From Roseobacter sp. SK209-2-6 (GTDB lineage: Bacteria > Pseudomonadota > Alphaproteobacteria > Rhodobacterales > Rhodobacteraceae): 64,000 nucleotides of DNA. Below the pieces are notes generated by a model. The model ran no database searches. It was not told where the DNA came from and saw only the letters and a list, made by a program, of their open reading frames with translations. The first letter of the stretch is position 1. Each line of letters opens with the position of its first letter. This document shows, in pieces, positions 8,888-17,017 of the stretch. Made by a program: the position numbers and the translations under genes. Location of the stretch: assembly GCF_000169455.1 (NCBI RefSeq), contig NZ_AAYC01000003.1:124001-188000 (forward strand), given 5' to 3'.

Positions 8888-9178
8888 TCTAACTCCCTGA
8901 ATAAACTTCACTTATTTAGATCCTTATTGTTGAGCGATCACTTCTTGAGTTGTTGGATTACACTGGGGTTACGCAGCGAATGGCTTTCATGGTTGTGTAC
9001 CTTTCAGCAGCATAGGCCGCTTCTCAACCATAAACGACTGCATGCCTATCTAATTCCAATGCTCGTTTTCGAGGAAAGGCTCAGTCAGAAGTTTTCGTAG
9101 GTGGCAATCAAACCAACTTTGTTTGTTTCTCCTTGAACCGAAATTCCTGTCACCAAGCGACGTGTGAAAGGACAGTTC
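8888..9178. other. Gene-free stretch between tRNA-Phe and the AlpA-like gene
   Basis: No coding region, integrase remnant or copy of the tRNA 3' end is evident. The base composition is more AT-rich than in the genes to the left, consistent with foreign DNA next to a tRNA. Confidence 0.4.
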
Positions 9179-9370
9179 ATGGGACAGCAAGGCCAACTTC
9201 TTACGGTGAAGGACCTCTGCAATCGGTTGAAGCGATCACGGGCGAGCATTTACCGTGACATTAAGGCAGGTATATTGGCGAAACCCCTAAAAACTGGAGG
9301 ATCTTCGCGCTGGATCGAAGCTGATATTCAGGACTACGTCGACCGTGCGCTTGCTGCACGGTCAACATAG
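9179..9370 (+). CDS. AlpA-like helix-turn-helix regulator / excisionase-type protein
   Basis: A 63-aa MerR/AlpA-type winged helix protein: LLTVKDLCNRLKRSRASIYR forms the helix-turn-helix, followed by GILAKPLKTGGSSRWIEADI, the wing, and a short C-terminal helix. Such proteins control excision or gene expression of prophages and integrated islands. I chose the ATG at 9179 because GAAAGGA lies 6 bases upstream; a GTG at 9164 would add five residues. No integrase is nearby, so it is probably a relic of an element inserted beside tRNA-Phe. Confidence 0.8.
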   Translation: MGQQGQLLTVKDLCNRLKRSRASIYRDIKAGILAKPLKTGGSSRWIEADIQDYVDRALAARST

Positions 9371-9582
9371 TCTTCCATATCAAATAGGGTGTTCGAAAGC
9401 CGACGTCATAACCAGACTTCGGCTTTTCTCTATTGTGAAAAGAAAGCTGCGAGGCGGGTGGCCCTTCGCCGATCGATCAGAGCTTGTCGGGAAGATTTGA
9501 AAGCTTTTCCAGCATTCCATCAACCAACGTTTCTCATCGAGCTCCTGATCAAACAAATCATCGAAACTCGTGTCGTTAGCTA

Positions 9583-10430
9583 GGTTCCAGACTCATTGAT
9601 TTACAGCCAGAACAAGACCGTGGCTGCAAGTGCTATGGCTGATAGGAACACCTTTGGGCATCTGTCATAGCGGGTGGCGACACGACGCCAGTCCTTCAGG
9701 CGTCCGAACATGATCTCGATCCGGTTGCGTCGTTTGTAGCGCCGCTTGTCATATCGGATGGTTTTGTCGCGTGACTTCCGCCCTAGAATGCAGGGCTTGA
9801 TCCCCTTATCTACAAGGGCTTCGCGGAACCAGTCCGCGTCATAACCGCGGTCTCCCAACAGCCAATCGGCTGATGGCAGGCTGCTGACCAAAGCCCTGGC
9901 TCCGGTGTAGTCGCTGATTTGACCGGCCGTCATAAAGAAGCGGATCGGACGACCGTTGGTGTCAGTGACCGCATGCAGCTTGGTGTTAATCTCCCCCTTT
10001 GTTCGGCCAATCAGCCTGCCACGCCCCCCTTTTTAACCGCAGGCTGGAAGCCGTGCGGTGAGCCTTGAGGTAAGTGGCATCAATCATGATGGTCTTGTGA
10101 TCAGCGGCTTCCGCCTCCAACCCTTCCATGATCCGAGCAAACACGCCCATGTCGCTCCACCGTTTCCAGCGATTGTAGAGTGTCTTGGGCGGACCATATT
10201 CCCTTGGTGCATCGCTCCAACGCAAGCCATTGCGATTGATGAAGATAATGCCACTCAGAACACGCCTATCATCGACGCGTGGCTTGCCATGGCTCTTCGG
10301 AAAGTATGGCCGGAGCCGCGCCATCTGCTCGTCAGTCAGCCAGAAAAGATTGCTCATCACGCCCCCTAAAGTTTGGGAGCTTGAATCAAGATCGCGCGGA
10401 GACCGCAACCAAATCAATGGGTCCAGAGCC
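9583..10430 (-). mobile_element. IS5-family insertion sequence (IS427-like), copy 1
   Basis: An element of about 848 bp with imperfect 20-bp terminal inverted repeats: 9583-9602 (GGTTCCAGACTCATTGATTT) against the complement of 10411-10430, 16 of 20 matching. TA flanks both ends (9581-9582 and 10431-10432), consistent with a short TA target duplication. It carries a two-frame transposase on the minus strand. A related but diverged and truncated copy lies at 20980-21630 in the same orientation. Confidence 0.85.
9601..10357 (-). pseudogene. IS5-family transposase, two frames, probably inactivated by a 1-base deletion
   Basis: The first frame (10357 down to 9986) encodes MSNLFWLTDEQMARLRPYF and the first catalytic Asp in KTIMIDATYLKAHRT. 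The second frame (ending at 9601) encodes RLIGRTKGEINTKLHAVTD, LLGDRGYDADWFREAL (second Asp) and RRNRIEIMFGRLKDWRRVATRYD (catalytic Glu). In this IS group the frames are normally joined by -1 slippage on a run such as AAAAAGGGGGG. Here the first frame enters the run one base off (CGGTTA rather than an expected CGGGTTA), so a +1 change would be needed. I infer a one-base deletion; a sequencing error is possible. Confidence 0.75.
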
Positions 10431-10689
10431 TAATCCTGCCGCGTCGTCGATTGACCGGCTTTGGCATTGAGTTCAGAATCTCGAGAGTATCTTGAAGAAA
10501 ACCCACATAAGCCAATTGGACAATTTGGATCAAACGAGGCCCCTTTCGGGGCCTTCTTTATTCGCAGCCCAATAGCTCGGCTTTCTGCTTACGTGGCATT
10601 CACCGATCAATGCTGGGTGTTCGCCCCATCGTCGTGTAGGGGGCTGTCTCTCAATGCGATCATACTTTGCGGCATTCGCGCCGTGTGGT

Positions 10690-10860
10690 AGTGAGCAGCC
10701 TCATCGGCAATCGTCGCACCTTGTCCCTGCAGAACTTCAACCTGACGAAGCTTCGATACAAACTCTTCGGGTTTCTCTCGTTTCCCAGCCATCGCTGATC
10801 CTCCAATTTGTGGGACAATCTACCCAGTTGGTGGACCACTTTCAGGGGGCTACTCCAGGC
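10690..10860 (-). mobile_element. Remnant of an IS3-family element (left end and start of orfA)
   Basis: Read on the minus strand, the segment starts with an IS3-type end containing TGAAAGTGGTCC. It continues through GGAGGATCAGCG and an ATG at 10792 into MAGKREKPEEFVSKLRQVEV, clearly related to orfA of the intact IS3-family element at 54203-55419 (MGIKRHKPEEIVTKLRQVEV). Homology stops after about 32 codons. The rest of the element is missing. Confidence 0.75.
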
Positions 10861-10868
10861 GTATTGGA

Positions 10869-11201
10869 TTGTCCGATGAGGAGATGCAAAACCTGTCTGA
10901 TGATTTCCTTTATGATCGGATGGTGCACGTTGTAATGGACGGATCTGTAGAATGGTCGCTCAAGTTAGTGGTTGCGGCTGTAGATGATGAGGTCGGGGAT
11001 CCTACGGTACCTTGGCTGGAAGAAAGAACCGAACTTTTGCTGGGTCGCATCCAAATCAATCTACCTGATGCCCAAGCTGGAAGCCTGCGCAGGGTGTTTG
11101 ATCCCGCGCAGATGCCTCAAGGGGTAGATGCGCCTCTGGACCAGGGCTTTGAACTGCGTAGCGTGGCCTATGCGGAGTCCTATCACCAACGCGGTCTCTG
11201 A
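10869..11201 (+). CDS. Hypothetical protein, probably 5'-truncated
   Basis: An open frame of 110 codons beginning at a TTG (10869) or an ATG at 10884, with no convincing ribosome site because the IS3 remnant abuts it. The protein is acidic (VVAAVDDEVGDPTVPWLEER) with no motif I recognise. It is probably the surviving 3' part of a gene cut by the insertion. It lies about 160 bases upstream of the haemoglobin operon and may have belonged to it. Confidence 0.4.
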   Translation: MSDEEMQNLSDDFLYDRMVHVVMDGSVEWSLKLVVAAVDDEVGDPTVPWLEERTELLLGRIQINLPDAQAGSLRRVFDPAQMPQGVDAPLDQGFELRSVAYAESYHQRGL

Positions 11202-11294
11202 AACGGTGGCGGTGCGCTGGCTTTTCCTATGTAGCGATTTTCCTCAGGGGATTGGATAGTTACAGATTTCCGAGTCTCAGTCTGGTGCACAAAA

Positions 11295-11321
11295 TAAAAT
11301 AGGACTTGTAAATACCTATTA
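11295..11321 (+). promoter_or_regulatory. Candidate promoter -10 and operator of the haemoglobin-ccoNOQP operon
   Basis: A TAAAAT -10-like hexamer (11295-11300) overlaps an inverted repeat AATAGG (11298-11303), 11-base spacer, CCTATT (11315-11320). The same arms with the same spacing, and an identical AATACCTATTAT right half, recur before the CuA-subunit gene at 16982-17004. I infer a shared operator for the Rrf2/NsrR-like protein encoded between the two operons. Confidence 0.6.
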
Positions 11322-11362
11322 TATAAAACATGTATGTGGTACTCAAATATGGAGCGATTCTA

Positions 11363-11782
11363 GTGGAAGATTCGACGCGACTGAGGCCTTGTTTATTTGA
11401 TATCACCCCAGCCGAAATCGGCCGGGTTGTTGAACAGTTCTATGCCAGCGTCCGTTCGGACAAGGTGCTGGGCCCGGTCTTTAATGCTGCGATCGAGGAT
11501 TGGCCGGCGCATGAGGCAAAAATTGCATCTTTTTGGCGTGGGGCAATCCTTCGAGAGCCCGGCTATGGCGGCAATCCGATGCAAGTCCACTTGGCCAATT
11601 CTGCAATCAAACCCGCGCATTTTTCACAGTGGCTAGCCCTGTTTCGAGCGACGCTTCAACGCGAACTTAGACCAGAAACAGCCGCTGCATTTTTCCAATT
11701 GGCTGATCGCATCGGCAAGGGAATGTGTTCCGGTATCGAGAACTCTCGCAGACCCGGAGGCTCGCCACCGATACTCACCTGA
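11363..11782 (+). CDS. Group III truncated haemoglobin
   Basis: A protein of about 139 aa of the group III truncated haemoglobin family (FDITPAEIGRVVEQFYASV, FWRGAILREPGYGGNPMQVH, and IKPAHFSQWLALFRATL with the likely proximal His). These bind haem and usually act in NO or oxygen chemistry. I prefer the GTG at 11363, which has GGAG (11351-11354) at good spacing; an ATG at 11330 in frame would add 11 residues but overlaps the promoter region. It is the first gene of an operon running to the cbb3-type oxidase genes, and the operator context points to NO response. Confidence 0.85.
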   Translation: MEDSTRLRPCLFDITPAEIGRVVEQFYASVRSDKVLGPVFNAAIEDWPAHEAKIASFWRGAILREPGYGGNPMQVHLANSAIKPAHFSQWLALFRATLQRELRPETAAAFFQLADRIGKGMCSGIENSRRPGGSPPILT

Positions 11783-11841
11783 ATGACCGCAGAATAGGTC
11801 CGAGAGCGACCTGACCTCACCACTAACCATGAGAGACGGTA

Positions 11842-12579
11842 ATGACTGCAAGCGTCTACAGTAAAGCCCGCATTATCCAGGGCGACTCCAGGCTGATTGT
11901 GCTGCGCTGGTTGACTGCCGGATGGCAGGATCTACGTGCGAACTTAGCGTTTTCTCTGTGTTACGGGACGGCGCTGGTCGTGGCAGGCTGGGTCATCATC
12001 TGGCTACTTTCTGCGACAGATACAGGTTGGATGCTACTGCCTCTATTGGCAGGTGGCGTTTTGGTGGCCCCCCTTGCAACAATTGGCCTGTATTCAATTT
12101 CGCGCGGCCGGAAAGGTGTGGCTTCAAAAGGGCAGATTGCGCTTGTTGGCGGGGTTCTAATGATCTTTGCCCTGACGTGGATACGTGCTGCCACGGTTCT
12201 TTTTGCCATTGCTTTTGGCCTACGACCCTTTGCGGGTTTTACAGAGACGCTGGAGCTTCTTTTCAGCACGCATCAGGGGTGGAGTTTAGTAATCGTCGGG
12301 TCACTGACTGGGGGGCTCTTTGCTGCCCTTGGCTTTGCGATCTCTGCTTTTTCGTTACCGATGCTTGTCGACCGAGAAATCGACGGGTTTTCTGCCATGG
12401 GGCTTAGTTTCAACGCCACTACTCACAACTTTTGGCTGAGCCTCTGGTGGGGAGGCACCATCACCTTTTTGACCGCTGCGGGCATTCTTACAGGATTGTT
12501 GGGACTCGCGGTTGTCTTTCCTCTGCTTGGCTATGCAACCTGGCACGCCTATGCGGATCTGTTTCATGGAGATGCATAA
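11842..12579 (+). CDS. DUF2189-family membrane protein
   Basis: A 245-aa integral membrane protein with about six hydrophobic segments (for example GTALVVAGWVIIWLLSA, LLPLLAGGVLVAPLATIGLY, and the last near TAAGILTGLLGLAVVFPLL). The N-terminal RWLTAGWQDLRANLAFSLCYG is typical of DUF2189 proteins, which have no established function but often accompany cytochrome oxidase or NO-related genes. It is followed immediately by the DUF1971 gene (TAA then ATG). Confidence 0.8.
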   Translation: MTASVYSKARIIQGDSRLIVLRWLTAGWQDLRANLAFSLCYGTALVVAGWVIIWLLSATDTGWMLLPLLAGGVLVAPLATIGLYSISRGRKGVASKGQIALVGGVLMIFALTWIRAATVLFAIAFGLRPFAGFTETLELLFSTHQGWSLVIVGSLTGGLFAALGFAISAFSLPMLVDREIDGFSAMGLSFNATTHNFWLSLWWGGTITFLTAAGILTGLLGLAVVFPLLGYATWHAYADLFHGDA

Positions 12580-12870
12580 ATGACTGACATGCTTCCAAAA
12601 AATGCTGTGCACTACGCAACTTCGCGTTTCACGCATGAAACCCTGCCTGACAAACTGCGCAAAGACCACAGCACCAAAGCCGGAGTCTGGGGGCTGTTGG
12701 TTGTCCAAAGTGGAGAGCTTTTGTTACGGCGTGAGGATAAAGAAGATTTTGTTATCACCGCTGGCGAAGTCGCAGTCTTTGCGCCGCAGGAGGTACATTC
12801 CATCGAGGCGATGGACAACGTGGAGTTCGAAGTCCAGTTTCACCGGCAGGAGGCTCCAGATGCAGCGTAA
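12580..12870 (+). CDS. DUF1971 protein (YeaR/TehB-like cupin fold)
   Basis: A 96-aa small beta-barrel protein. HSTKAGVWGLLVVQSGELLL and VFAPQEVHSIEAMDNVEFEVQF mark the DUF1971 family. E. coli YeaR belongs to this family and is part of the nitrate/NO-regulated yeaR-yoaG operon under NsrR (established knowledge), which fits the cluster here. The biochemical role is unknown; it may bind a metal or a nitrosative product. It overlaps the start of ccoN by 11 bases. Confidence 0.8.
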   Translation: MTDMLPKNAVHYATSRFTHETLPDKLRKDHSTKAGVWGLLVVQSGELLLRREDKEDFVITAGEVAVFAPQEVHSIEAMDNVEFEVQFHRQEAPDAA

Positions 12871-14482
12871 TCTGTCCATCGAAGACCTTGTAATCTTTTC
12901 GGCCCTATTCTTCGTCCTCATGGCTGGCTTGGCAATTTTAGGCTGGGGTGTTCCCATAGCCTATGTGATGCATGGCTGGTTAATCGCCGCCGCTGCGGGC
13001 TGGGGGCTGCTCTGGATGCTGGGCCGAGCTTGTGGTGGGGCCGTCAAGATACCGCTGGAATACAATGATCGGGTTATCCGGTTCGGAATAATTGCGGCTC
13101 TTATCTGGGGCATCATCGGCTTTACGGTTGGAGATATTCTGGCGTGGCAACTGGCCTTTCCGTCGTTAAACGGTGACATGTCCTGGTCCAACTTTGGGCG
13201 GCTCAGACCCGTACACACCTCTGGTGTTATCTTTGGCTTTGGTGGCAATGCTCTGATTGCCACGTCTTTCTTTGTGGTTCAGCGCACTTCACGTGCGCGT
13301 CTGGCCAGTGAGACGCTGCCCTGGGTCATTTTTTGGGGTTACAATCTGTTCATGGTGATCTCTGCTTCTGGCTACCTCTCCGGGATCACCCAATCCAAAG
13401 AATATGCAGAGCCAGAGTGGTATGCGGATCTCTTGTTGTTGATCGTTTGGATTGGGTACCTCACCCTTTACCTGCGAACTCTGGCGAAGCGGGCAGAGCC
13501 CCATATCTATGTAGCAAACTGGTATTACCTAGCCTTTATTGTCGTCATTGCGATGTTGCATGTGGTGAACAATCTCGCGGTCCCTGTTTCTATTGCATAT
13601 CCAAAGAGCTACTCTCTCTTTGCCGGTACCCAGGATGCAATGACCCAATGGTGGTACGGTCACAATGCAGTGGGCTTTTTGCTGACGGCTGGCTTCCTCG
13701 GTATGCTTTATTACTTCCTGCCCAAAGCAGTGAACCGGCCAGTCTATTCCTATCGGATGTCCATTGTCGGCTTTTGGGGGATAACCTTTCTCTATCTTTG
13801 GGCCGGAGCGCATCACCTGCACTACACCGCTCTGCCGGATTGGGTGCAGTACCTGGGCATGACCATGTCAATCATCCTTTTGGTGCCAAGCTGGGCCTCG
13901 GTCTTCAACGGCATTCTCACCCTGAACGGCGCTTGGGATAAGGTGAGAACGGATCCCGCAGTACGCTTCATGATGGTGGCGATCCTGTTCTATGGCCTGT
14001 CAACCTTCGAAGGCTCTTTCATGGCGATCCGACCGGTGAATTCTCTTAGCCATTACACCGATTGGACCGTCGGCCATGTCCATGCTGGGGCCTTGGGTTG
14101 GGTCGCTTTCATTACCTTTGGCACGATGTATAAATTGGTGCCTTGGGTCTGGAAGCGCGAGGGCGTCTACTCGCTGAAACTGGAGGCCTGGCACTTCTGG
14201 CTCGCCCTCATCGGTACGTTAATTTACGTCGGCGCGATGTGGAACAGTGGCATCACCCAATCACTGATGTGGCAGACCTATGATGCAGATGGCGCTTTCC
14301 TCTATTCCTTTCTCGATAGTGTAGTGGAAATGCATCCCTACTATGTTGCGCGCGCGATTGGCGGGCTGCTCTATCTGATTGGCGCCTGTATCGGCGTCTA
14401 CAACATCTACATGACCGTGAGCGGCCCCGAAAAAGTCAAAACCCAGCAAGCCGAGCCATTGGCCTCGCAACCTGCGGAGTAG
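12860..14482 (+). CDS. ccoN: cbb3-type cytochrome c oxidase subunit I
   Basis: A 540-aa haem-copper subunit with about 12 membrane segments. WWYGHNAVGFLLTAGF holds the first CuB His. GFWGITFLYLWAGAHHLHYT holds the C-family active-site Tyr and the CuB His pair, and DWTVGHVHAGALGW holds the haem ligands. FYGLSTFEGSFMAIRP keeps the conserved Glu region. All ligands of a true cbb3 oxidase (oxygen reductase, weak NO reductase) are therefore present. The start ATG at 12860 follows GGCAGGAGG. No ccoGHIS assembly genes are here, so this looks like an accessory oxidase relying on maturation factors elsewhere. Confidence 0.93.
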   Translation: MQRNLSIEDLVIFSALFFVLMAGLAILGWGVPIAYVMHGWLIAAAAGWGLLWMLGRACGGAVKIPLEYNDRVIRFGIIAALIWGIIGFTVGDILAWQLAFPSLNGDMSWSNFGRLRPVHTSGVIFGFGGNALIATSFFVVQRTSRARLASETLPWVIFWGYNLFMVISASGYLSGITQSKEYAEPEWYADLLLLIVWIGYLTLYLRTLAKRAEPHIYVANWYYLAFIVVIAMLHVVNNLAVPVSIAYPKSYSLFAGTQDAMTQWWYGHNAVGFLLTAGFLGMLYYFLPKAVNRPVYSYRMSIVGFWGITFLYLWAGAHHLHYTALPDWVQYLGMTMSIILLVPSWASVFNGILTLNGAWDKVRTDPAVRFMMVAILFYGLSTFEGSFMAIRPVNSLSHYTDWTVGHVHAGALGWVAFITFGTMYKLVPWVWKREGVYSLKLEAWHFWLALIGTLIYVGAMWNSGITQSLMWQTYDADGAFLYSFLDSVVEMHPYYVARAIGGLLYLIGACIGVYNIYMTVSGPEKVKTQQAEPLASQPAE

Positions 14483-14488
14483 CACGTC

Positions 14489-15220
14489 ATGAGCACGCAT
14501 CATCAGAAACTTGAACGCCACTCGCTGGGCTTTGCCATGACAATCCTCGTGGTGGCTTCGATTGGAGGGCTTGTGGAAATTGCCCCGTTGTTCACCATTG
14601 AGAACACCGTGGAGAAGGTAGAGGGCATGCGCCCCTATACACCGCTAGAGCTGGCCGGGCGCGATATCTATGTGCGCGAAGGCTGCTATGCCTGCCACAG
14701 CCAGATGATCCGCACGCTTCGATCTGATGTCGAACGCTATGGCCACTACAGTCTAGCAGCTGAAAGCATGTATGATCACCCGTTTCAATGGGGGTCAAAA
14801 CGCACCGGGCCAGATTTGGCAAGGATCGGCGGAAAATACTCTGACGCTTGGCATGTGGCGCATCTGGAAGCCCCGCGGGAGCTTGTCGAGGGCTCAATTA
14901 TGCCCGGCTATGCCTTCTTATCGGAGGCACGGCTCGCCACCGGTCATCTACCAGCGTCACTTAAAGCGCTGAGCCGGGCAGGTGTGCCTTACACGAAAGC
15001 CCAGATCGAAAATGCGGAAAAGGATGCGGCCCGGCAGGCGGATTTTGAACAGAACTACGAAGGCGAGTTGCAGGACAGTTATGGGGACAATGTGCAGGTG
15101 CGCGATTTTGATGGTGCACCTGGACGCCTGACCGAGATGGATGCCCTTGTGGCCTACCTTCAAATGCTCGGCACCCTTGCTGATCTCGAAACACTGAACC
15201 CTCAGGAGAGCTCCCGATGA
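14489..15220 (+). CDS. ccoO: cbb3-type cytochrome c oxidase subunit II (mono-haem)
   Basis: A 243-aa subunit anchored by one N-terminal membrane helix (SLGFAMTILVVASIGGLVEI), with one haem c motif in YVREGCYACHSQMIRTLRSD and the downstream MIMPGYAF-like loop (EGSIMPGYAFLS) carrying the axial Met. It passes electrons from CcoP to CcoN. The C-terminal 60 residues include an acidic, Gln-rich insertion. The stop overlaps the start of ccoQ (ATGA). Confidence 0.93.
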   Translation: MSTHHQKLERHSLGFAMTILVVASIGGLVEIAPLFTIENTVEKVEGMRPYTPLELAGRDIYVREGCYACHSQMIRTLRSDVERYGHYSLAAESMYDHPFQWGSKRTGPDLARIGGKYSDAWHVAHLEAPRELVEGSIMPGYAFLSEARLATGHLPASLKALSRAGVPYTKAQIENAEKDAARQADFEQNYEGELQDSYGDNVQVRDFDGAPGRLTEMDALVAYLQMLGTLADLETLNPQESSR

Positions 15221-15384
15221 CACATGATGCAGTGTTGGTTTTCTCAAAAACCTGGGGAGCAATCTATCTGATGACCGTGTTTTTGGCGGCTGTGTTCTGG
15301 GTCTATTGGCCCTCGCGGCGGCAGATCTATGACGATGCAGCGCAATCTCCGCTGGACGGGCGGGAGGAACAGCCATGGCGTTAA
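15217..15384 (+). CDS. ccoQ: cbb3-type oxidase small subunit CcoQ
   Basis: A 55-aa protein with a single membrane helix (YLMTVFLAAVFWVYWP) and a short charged tail ending GREEQPWR. Its position between ccoO and ccoP and its size are standard for CcoQ, which stabilises the complex. It overlaps ccoO by 4 bases and ccoP by 10. Confidence 0.88.
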   Translation: MTHDAVLVFSKTWGAIYLMTVFLAAVFWVYWPSRRQIYDDAAQSPLDGREEQPWR

Positions 15385-16247
15385 AGGAAAAGGACCCGGT
15401 CTCAGGAACCAACCTGACAGGGCATGAGTGGGACGGCATCACAGAATTGGACACCCCGGTACCCTGGGCGGCACGCTGGGCGCTGTGGGGAAGCATTGCC
15501 ATCGCGGCTGGGTATTGGGTTTTTTATCCGTCCTTCCCTACGGTGACCGACTATGCAAAAGGGATCTTGGGTTATTCCTCGCGTTTGGAAGTCGTGTCTT
15601 CACTGAAAGAGGCTGAAGCTGAGAGGAGGCAAACTTTTGCTCCTTTTCAGTCGGGAGATATCGCGTCCTTGGCCAAAGATCCCTCGCTTGAGGCACGCTA
15701 TGGAGCGGCCATTTCCAAGCTTTACGAGGACAATTGTGCAGCTTGCCACACAGCAGAGCTGACCGGCCAGGAGGGCTTCCCAAACCTGACCGACAATCAT
15801 TGGCTCTGGTCAGGAACGCCAGAGGAGATTGAGTATACGATCCGCTATGGCATCAATGCCACGCATGACGAAACCCGTATGGCTCAGATGTTGGCTTTTG
15901 GTGCTGATGAGATGTTGGAAAAACCGCAAGTCACAGAAGTGGTCGAGTTTGTGCTGGCCCTTTCTGGGCAGGACCATGATGCGCTGGCAGTAGAGGCGGG
16001 TGAGGTCGTCTTTGAAGAAAACTGCGCCGCTTGCCACGGTGATGATGGTCGTGGCGGCTATGAAAACGGGGCCCCGGACCTGGGAGACGACCAGTGGATC
16101 TACGGTGGTACCCGTAATGATATCTATCATAGCGTCTATTACGGCAGGCAGGGTGTCATGTCGGCCTGGGAAGGTCGCCTGGATGATCCCCAAATCCGAA
16201 TGTTGACTCTGTATCTTTTGTGGAGTGCCGAAGATGCCCCAAGCTGA
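15375..16247 (+). CDS. ccoP: cbb3-type cytochrome c oxidase subunit III (di-haem)
   Basis: A 290-aa di-haem cytochrome. The N-terminus has the family's HEWDGITELDTPVPWAARW just before the membrane helix (ALWGSIAIAAGYWVFYP). Two haem c motifs follow, DNCAACHTAE at about residue 118 and ENCAACHGDDGRGG at about residue 215, each with a downstream axial Met segment. It receives electrons from soluble cytochrome c. The reading frame overlaps the next small gene by 14 bases. Confidence 0.94.
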   Translation: MALKEKDPVSGTNLTGHEWDGITELDTPVPWAARWALWGSIAIAAGYWVFYPSFPTVTDYAKGILGYSSRLEVVSSLKEAEAERRQTFAPFQSGDIASLAKDPSLEARYGAAISKLYEDNCAACHTAELTGQEGFPNLTDNHWLWSGTPEEIEYTIRYGINATHDETRMAQMLAFGADEMLEKPQVTEVVEFVLALSGQDHDALAVEAGEVVFEENCAACHGDDGRGGYENGAPDLGDDQWIYGGTRNDIYHSVYYGRQGVMSAWEGRLDDPQIRMLTLYLLWSAEDAPS

Positions 16248-16398
16248 GGAAGACCCGAAATTTCGGCGGAACATGTACCTGTTGATACTTTTCCTTTTGG
16301 TTGGCTACATTGGGTTCAAAGCTTGGCACCTGTCGGTTGCTTTTGAAGCTTGGGGCAGCCAGCCGTTACCAGGTGAAGTTGTTGGTGCAGCAAAGTAG
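16234..16398 (+). CDS. Small single-helix membrane protein after ccoP
   Basis: A 54-aa protein, MPQAEEDPKFRRNMYLLILF and onward, with one membrane helix (YLLILFLLVGYIGFKAW) and a short periplasmic-type tail. Its ATG overlaps the end of ccoP, so it is translationally coupled to the oxidase operon. I do not recognise a family. It resembles other tiny oxidase-associated subunits in size and topology only. Confidence 0.65.
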   Translation: MPQAEEDPKFRRNMYLLILFLLVGYIGFKAWHLSVAFEAWGSQPLPGEVVGAAK

Positions 16399-16455
16399 GG
16401 GAAATCTACGTAAGGAGAGAGCGCAAAGGACTGGCGGCCTTCGCTCTGTAGGCTG

Positions 16456-16911
16456 TTAGGCAACGCCTTTGTTGATCTCCAAGGCGCGGAGCAAATTCCG
16501 CATTCCTCCATTGCCGCTCAGCACATCGTGCAAAGTCTTACTGTCCAAAGTGGTAAAGAACATCTCCTGCGCCTCGTTCAAAATCGGAAGCAAGCCGCAG
16601 GCAGGCGTCATCACACAACATCCTCCATCTTCCTTCATACACTCGACCAGTGGTGTGCCACGTTCAGATTTACGCAAAAGCCCACCGATTGAAATGGCCT
16701 CTGGCGGCAGGGCCAAACGCATCCCACCGTTTCGACCGCGCAGGGATTCAACATAGCCCTCATGCGTGAGCCACTGGGAAATCTTGGCAAGATGATTGAA
16801 AGGCAATTTCTGCATCTGAGCAATCTCACGTGTCGACATCAAGCCGTCCTCATGGGTGGCCAGGTGAATCAGGATGCGTAGGGCGTAGTCTGAGAACTTG
16901 GAAATCTGCAT
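16456..16911 (-). CDS. nsrR: Rrf2-family regulator, NsrR-like NO sensor
   Basis: A 151-aa Rrf2 winged helix protein. MQISKFSDYALRILIHLATH is the typical N-terminus, and RGRNGGMRLALPPEAIS is the wing. Cys91, Cys98 or Cys99, and Cys105 (ECMKEDGGCC, MTPACGL) match the three-cysteine Fe-S site of NsrR, whose cluster reacts with NO and releases DNA. The gene sits between two operons for NO-related functions, each with the same candidate operator. The symbol is given by family and context, not by experiment. Confidence 0.85.
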   Translation of the reverse strand: MQISKFSDYALRILIHLATHEDGLMSTREIAQMQKLPFNHLAKISQWLTHEGYVESLRGRNGGMRLALPPEAISIGGLLRKSERGTPLVECMKEDGGCCVMTPACGLLPILNEAQEMFFTTLDSKTLHDVLSGNGGMRNLLRALEINKGVA

Positions 16912-16943
16912 ACTTCTCTCTTCTCACAAAAAACACGTATTGG

Positions 16944-16955
16944 AAATACGTATTT
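16944..16955. promoter_or_regulatory. Perfect 12-bp palindrome upstream of the Rrf2 gene
   Basis: AAATACGTATTT is self-complementary and is also part of a larger inverted repeat ACGTATT-GG-AAATACGT (16935-16951). It lies 24-44 bases upstream of the Rrf2-gene start on the minus strand. This suggests autoregulation, possibly by a different operator form from the AATAGG-type repeats. Confidence 0.45.
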
Positions 16956-16957
16956 TA

Positions 16958-17005
16958 TTGACAGGTTTTAGGACTCGCAATAATAGGCAAATAAAATACC
17001 TATTA
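16958..17005 (+). promoter_or_regulatory. Promoter and operator of the norSY-senC-type operon
   Basis: A consensus TTGACA -35 (16958-16963) is followed after 17 bases by TAATAG (16981-16986) as -10. The -10 is the left arm of a perfect inverted repeat, TAATAGG (16981-16987), 11-base spacer, CCTATTA (16999-17005). A repressor bound there would block RNA polymerase. The matching repeat before the haemoglobin gene makes this a strong candidate regulon site. Confidence 0.65.
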
Positions 17006-17017
17006 TGGAGATGGCAC

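Noticed and set aside
8813-11330. Direct repeat of the tRNA-Phe 3' end as an attachment site
   Set aside because: I scanned the following region for the T-arm and acceptor sequence and found no second copy up to the NO cluster.
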